Below are positions 5,579-8,689 of a stretch of 8,689 bases of DNA, one piece after another. The notes beneath the pieces were generated by a model that saw nothing but the letters and a program-made list of their open reading frames with translations, was not told the DNA's origin and did no database searches. Numbering within the stretch: the stretch's first letter is position 1; each line of letters begins with the position of its first letter. Source of the stretch: Phycisphaerales bacterium (GTDB taxonomy: Bacteria; Planctomycetota; Phycisphaerae; Phycisphaerales; SM1A02); contig SKZB01000053.1 of the NCBI GenBank assembly GCA_007127615.1, positions 1 to 8,689 of the forward strand. The letters are read 5' to 3'. Both the position numbers and the translations under genes were made by a program.

Positions 5579-6805
5579 TCAACGCCGACGGCTCTCGCGC
5601 CGCACGAGCATGACCCCCCGGTGATCGCGCCGTACCAGGCCGCGCAACTGGAGCAGGGTCAGCTCCGGCATGATTCGGCTCACGGGCAGTTGCGTGGCTT
5701 CCACGAGCTGATCGAGCAGCACGGGTTCGTCGGACGCTGACCGCTCGCGCAAAGCGCGAAGGACCGCCCGCTGCCCGTCGGTCAGGTTGTGTTCGCGCAC
5801 CGGATCGACCGCCGGTTCCGGGCCAACGCCGCTTTCGGCGGCCGCGGGCGGGACCGGCGCCCCGTCCGGCAGGAGCCCCGTCGCAACGTTCGCGGCCTTC
5901 AGCAGGTGGGTGGCGGACTCGATCTGGGCGATGACATCGCCGTGGTCCAGCACCATCGCCGCCCCGCCGTCGCGGATCAGCTTGAGTGACCCCGCCGAAG
6001 CCGGGGAATCGACGCGCCCCGGAACGGCCATGACTTCCCGGCCATGATCTTCCGCGGCAAGTCGGGCGGTGATCAGCGCGCCGCTCCGTTCCGCGGCTTC
6101 GATGACCAGTACGCCCAGGGCCAGGCCGGCGATGATTCGATTCCGCCGGGGAAAGTTCGCCGCGACCGGCTCCGCGTGCATCGGGTGTTCACTGATGACC
6201 GCGCCATCCTCGGCGGCCAGCGCATCAAAGAGAGATTCGTGTTCACGCGGATACGGCCGGGCGAGTCCTGAACCCAGAACCGCAACCGTGCGGCCTCCGG
6301 ACCGCCGCGCGGCGCGGTGAGCTTCGCCGTCCACCCCCAGCGCGCCGCCGGAGATGATCGTGAAGCCGCTTTGCGCGAGCAGGCCGGCGAAACGGGCGGA
6401 CTGCTCGCGGCCGTAGGCGGTGCATCGCCGCGATCCCACGATTGCCATGCTGATCGCATCGTCCGGCCGCAGCGCGCCGCGAATCCAGAGCGCGCCGGGC
6501 GGATCAGGAATCTTCCGGAGAAGCGGCGGATAGTCATCATCTTCCCGCGTAATGAGCGCCACGCCGTGCTGGTCCATGGCGGCACGTTCCCGCTCGACCT
6601 CGGCGCGTTCGATGGCCTCGCGCAGCGCCGCCGCGGGCCGGCGCCCCACGCCGGGAATGTCCGCGAGGGCGAGAATCGATGCGGAGACCGCCGCTTCGGC
6701 CGAACCGAAATGATCGAGGAGTTTTCGGCGGGTCGCCGGCCCGATGCCCCGGGCGAGCAGAAGCCGAAAGGATGCGCTGTCGATTTCCCCGGGCTGACGC
6801 GGCAT
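5579..6805 (-). CDS. dprA: DprA, DNA-processing / RecA-loading protein
   Basis: This 408-residue cytoplasmic protein binds incoming single-stranded DNA during natural transformation and helps load RecA. Residues 18-66 hold a helix-hairpin-helix-like domain (RGIGPATRRKLL and IPGVGRRPAAAL). The Rossmann-like core spans about 90-295 with VGSRRCTAYG (123-132), SGGALGVDGEAHRAA (152-166), VLGSGLARPYPREHESLF (176-193), FPRRNRIIAGL (218-228) and ERSGALITARLA (239-250). A Pro/Ala-rich linker at about 305-338 leads to a C-terminal winged helix (341-403) ending LVRRDHRGVMLV. I chose ATG 6805, not the frame's earlier start at 6835, because GAGGT lies 5 nt upstream and the family begins near here. The gene lies 63 nt after the membrane protein gene and is probably co-transcribed with it. 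No com genes are in the window. DprA is also present in bacteria not known to be transformable, so competence is not proven. Confidence 0.95.
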   Translation of the reverse strand: MPRQPGEIDSASFRLLLARGIGPATRRKLLDHFGSAEAAVSASILALADIPGVGRRPAAALREAIERAEVERERAAMDQHGVALITREDDDYPPLLRKIPDPPGALWIRGALRPDDAISMAIVGSRRCTAYGREQSARFAGLLAQSGFTIISGGALGVDGEAHRAARRSGGRTVAVLGSGLARPYPREHESLFDALAAEDGAVISEHPMHAEPVAANFPRRNRIIAGLALGVLVIEAAERSGALITARLAAEDHGREVMAVPGRVDSPASAGSLKLIRDGGAAMVLDHGDVIAQIESATHLLKAANVATGLLPDGAPVPPAAAESGVGPEPAVDPVREHNLTDGQRAVLRALRERSASDEPVLLDQLVEATQLPVSRIMPELTLLQLRGLVRRDHRGVMLVRRESRRR

Positions 6806-6868
6806 GGAACACCTCACCGGTTGGAAGTGCATCATACCCGAGTTTCCGGCCCGCCGGCCGCCGTACGG

Positions 6869-7738
6869 TCACCTCCCGCGATCGAAGAGGGTCTCCGGAT
6901 ACGCCAGGCGGTCCCGATCGTCGTTCGCCTCGGAATCGACGCCGAAGTCCGCCTGATCACGAGCGGGGGCGGTCCTTGATCCCGCCTGCGGCATCAGATG
7001 ATCCGGCGAGGTGGTGCGAACCACGATCTCGCACGGTTGCTCGGTCCTTGGTTTCCGAACGCCACCGCCCTCTTCCGCCGTCCACGGCTCGCGTTCTCGG
7101 CCCCGTGACTCATCCTGTGGCTCGTCCGCGGGTTCATCAAGCTCTCCCGCGACTGCGAACCGCGCCGTCGGCGCGACCGCCGGCACGGCGCTGACGGCTC
7201 CGGCCGTCCGGGAGGTTTCCCCGGCCGGTGGTGACCCTTCGCCGCGCCCCCGGCGCCCGCCGCCCGGGCTCAGCACCAGGCCGAGGCAGAGGCACATCAT
7301 GGCTCCGGCCAGAAGCCAGAGCCGACTGGAGCCGGTGGTCAGTCGGGACAGGCGACTCTCAGGACCGACCCGTTCCAGGCTGGGCCGTACCGGCACGGTC
7401 TGATCGATCCAGTCGGTCACCGCCGCCGAGTCGGTGGCAACCATGAGGACCGGCGTGTCTTCCGCCGGGATCAGATTCAACTGGGTCGCGATCAGCCGCC
7501 GGTAGAGCCCCGGATCATCCTGGTCCAGGGCGCTGAGAAAGTCCGCGTGGGCCTTCAGACGAAGCTGCGCGTGCTGCGCATCGAGTTTGAGCTGATCGCG
7601 CTGCAGCTCAAGCTGCCGGAGATCCTCCTGGGCCGGGATCAGGACCGCCGCCAGACAGAGCGCCAGGCCGGGCAGCAGATAGAGCCAGCCGGGGTCGAAT
7701 TGAAAGAGCGGGCGCGGAGCGTGCTGCGGGCGGGCCAT
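6869..7738 (-). CDS. membrane-anchored coiled-coil protein of unknown function
   Basis: I do not recognise a named family for this 289-residue protein. After a short N-terminus (MARPQHAPRPLFQFDPG), residues 18-36 form a hydrophobic segment (WLYLLPGLALCLAAVLIP). Residues 37-71 form a Leu/Gln/Asp-rich heptad-like coiled coil (QEDLRQLELQRDQLKLDAQ). Residues 75-135 look folded, with RLIATQLNLIPAEDTPVL. A second membrane segment is at about 139-157 (LWLLAGAMMCLCLGLVL). The rest, 158-289, is low-complexity, charged and Gly/Pro-rich, and probably disordered. A topology with the coiled coil outside and both ends in the cytoplasm is plausible but inferred. The layout of one membrane helix followed by a coiled coil recalls FtsB/FtsL-type proteins, but no motif proves kinship. 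AGG lies 4 nt before the start region, a weak ribosome site. Position 63 nt upstream of dprA suggests a shared transcript. Confidence 0.75.
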   Translation of the reverse strand: MARPQHAPRPLFQFDPGWLYLLPGLALCLAAVLIPAQEDLRQLELQRDQLKLDAQHAQLRLKAHADFLSALDQDDPGLYRRLIATQLNLIPAEDTPVLMVATDSAAVTDWIDQTVPVRPSLERVGPESRLSRLTTGSSRLWLLAGAMMCLCLGLVLSPGGGRRGRGEGSPPAGETSRTAGAVSAVPAVAPTARFAVAGELDEPADEPQDESRGREREPWTAEEGGGVRKPRTEQPCEIVVRTTSPDHLMPQAGSRTAPARDQADFGVDSEANDDRDRLAYPETLFDRGR

Positions 7739-7810
7739 ACCGCCTGTATCGGCCCGAACGGGGGCTCCGGCTGTAATACCGCGTGTCGCGAAGACGGGTC
7801 GGGGGCGAAA

Positions 7811-7820
7811 TCCCGCGGGA
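7811..7820. promoter_or_regulatory. 10-bp perfect palindrome upstream of the coiled-coil gene
   Basis: TCCCGCGGGA is self-complementary, and the flanks extend the symmetry with one mismatch per side (AA.TCCCGCGGGA.TT on the minus strand). It lies about 70 nt upstream of the start at 7738, in the 158-nt gap between the coiled-coil gene and the ankyrin gene. It could be an operator or chance symmetry in GC-rich DNA. Imperfect CCTGCTT repeats (7829-7880) lie next to it. Confidence 0.2.
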
Positions 7821-7896
7821 CTTATCCCTGCTTCCCGACCTCCTTGGCTCCTGCTTGCTGGTCCGGTCCCTGCTTCGCTGGAGTAAGTCGCGGCCG

Positions 7897-8442
7897 TCAG
7901 TTCAGTCCCGAGACCGCGCCGTGCGCTTCCAGCAGCGCGATCAGCTCTTCGTGCTCCGCGCCCCGCGCCAGATCGAGCGCGGTCATGCGGTTGCCCGCCT
8001 GATGATTGATGTCAGCGCCGCTTTCGATCAGGAACTGAGTCACTTCGACCGACTCGGCTCGAATTGCCCAATGCAGCGGCGTCATGTCGGGCGCGACGAC
8101 CGGATCAATCTCGACGCCGGCCAGCACGAGTTGAATGACCACTTCCAGCAAGCCCGACCGGGCCGCGAGATGCAGCGGCGAGACCCCCTGCTCGGTCGGG
8201 GTATCCGGTGACGCTCCTTCGTCGAGCAATCGCAGCGCAATTTCCTCATCCTGATCGATGATCGCCTGATGAAACTCGCGATCGAGTTCGGCCTGTGTCT
8301 GCGTCTGAGCGTTCGCTTCCGCGCCGGTTTGATCGACTTCATCGGCCGTCGTTGAGCCGTTTCCGCAACCGGCGGCAGAGACAAGGAGAACTGAGAATAG
8401 ACCGACGAGCAGCGCAATCCGAAGTCGTGACAGCATTGACAC
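7897..8442 (-). CDS. ankyrin-repeat lipoprotein
   Basis: This is a 181-residue predicted exported protein. It starts with a signal peptide: basic MSMLSRLRIA, hydrophobic LLVGLFSVLLVS, then a lipobox-like SAAGC with Cys26 as the likely lipidated residue. A hydrophilic Gln/Ala/Thr-rich spacer (27-55) follows. Residues 56-177 form about four ankyrin repeats: an N-cap-like FHQAIIDQDEEIALRLLDEG, then GVSPLHLAARSGLLEVVIQL, DMTPLHWAIRAESVEVTQFL and RMTALDLARGAEHEELIALL. Ankyrin repeats bind other proteins; the partner is unknown. The GTG at 8442 is preferred over ATG 8436 because AAGGA (8451-8455) lies 8 nt upstream. It follows a related ankyrin gene after 55 nt on the same strand, and the closeness points to a shared transcript and a tandem duplication. 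Confidence 0.85.
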   Translation of the reverse strand: MSMLSRLRIALLVGLFSVLLVSAAGCGNGSTTADEVDQTGAEANAQTQTQAELDREFHQAIIDQDEEIALRLLDEGASPDTPTEQGVSPLHLAARSGLLEVVIQLVLAGVEIDPVVAPDMTPLHWAIRAESVEVTQFLIESGADINHQAGNRMTALDLARGAEHEELIALLEAHGAVSGLN

Positions 8443-8450
8443 TGAGACGT

Positions 8451-8455
8451 TCCTT
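8451..8455 (-). promoter_or_regulatory. ribosome binding site of the ankyrin lipoprotein gene
   Basis: AAGGA on the minus strand is 8 nt before GTG 8442 and 14 nt before ATG 8436, so it supports the GTG start. Confidence 0.5.
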
Positions 8456-8497
8456 TCGAATCGGGGCGAAGGCGGTGATCAGTGCGAGCCCGAGCGG

Positions 8498-8689
8498 CTA
8501 GGGAAGCTCGTTTCGGTTGGCGACACCACCGTTCTCGACCAGGTAGTCGAGAAGCTCTTCGTTGCCGATGACGATCGCGAGATCGAGCGGCGTCGCGCCA
8601 CTGTCCGTTTCGGCATTGATGTCGGCCCCGCTCTCGACGAGAAATTGAACGATGCCCAGTGACTGAGAGCGGACGGCCCAATGCAGCGG
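8498..8689 (-). CDS. ankyrin-repeat protein, C-terminal part (cut by window edge)
   Basis: The last 63 codons of a gene enter from the right edge and end at TAG 8498-8500. No start is inside the window. The peptide begins PLHWAVRSQSLGIVQFL, continues with VESGADINAETDSGATPLDL and ends NRNELP. These are two ankyrin repeats with the canonical TPLHxA and GADIN turns. It matches the C-terminal half of the downstream neighbour at about 29 of 60 positions by hand alignment, so the two genes are paralogues in tandem. Whether this one also has a lipoprotein signal cannot be seen. Confidence 0.85.
   Translation of the reverse strand, partial: PLHWAVRSQSLGIVQFLVESGADINAETDSGATPLDLAIVIGNEELLDYLVENGGVANRNELP

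Overview
The window is GC-rich (roughly 60-65% by eye) bacterial chromosome with no rRNA, tRNA, transposase or CRISPR. It carries six genes that can be supported (five complete, one cut by the window edge), three of them DNA-metabolism genes: polX, lexA and dprA. My best guess for the source is a planctomycete-like bacterium. This rests on the high GC, the style of the LexA and DprA proteins, an ankyrin-repeat lipoprotein pair, and a CT-rich 'cctccgtg' intergenic repeat. It is an inference from general impression, not a search.

Layout. Positions 169-1947 (+) encode a bacterial X-family DNA polymerase with a C-terminal PHP exonuclease domain. It converges on a class V aminotransferase at 2066-3265 (-), with a GC-rich hairpin between them. 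From 3266 to 4760 there is about 1.5 kb with no recognisable gene. This stretch is full of short tandem repeats, mainly 12-bp units, but also 10-bp and 9-bp units. It contains two speculative reading frames: a 37-residue ORF at 3758-3871 and a 355-residue ORF at 3899-4966 that runs into lexA. The SOS repressor gene lexA follows at 4761-5378 (+). Convergent to it, all on the minus strand, are dprA (5579-6805), a two-membrane-segment coiled-coil protein of unknown function (6869-7738), an ankyrin-repeat lipoprotein (7897-8442), and the C-terminal end of a second ankyrin protein (8498-8689) that leaves the window.

How the genes may relate. PolX (gap filling and end cleaning), LexA (DNA-damage control) and DprA (loading of RecA on incoming single-stranded DNA) all act on DNA maintenance. 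They are not in one operon, so the link is loose. The membrane coiled-coil gene and dprA are 63 nt apart on the same strand and are probably co-transcribed. The two ankyrin genes look like a tandem duplication. The most unusual part is the repeat-rich stretch before lexA. Its arrays share a 12-bp periodicity and a related AC(C/T)GG-type core, and one array can fold back on itself. One frame through its 3' half also shows coding-like third-position bias.
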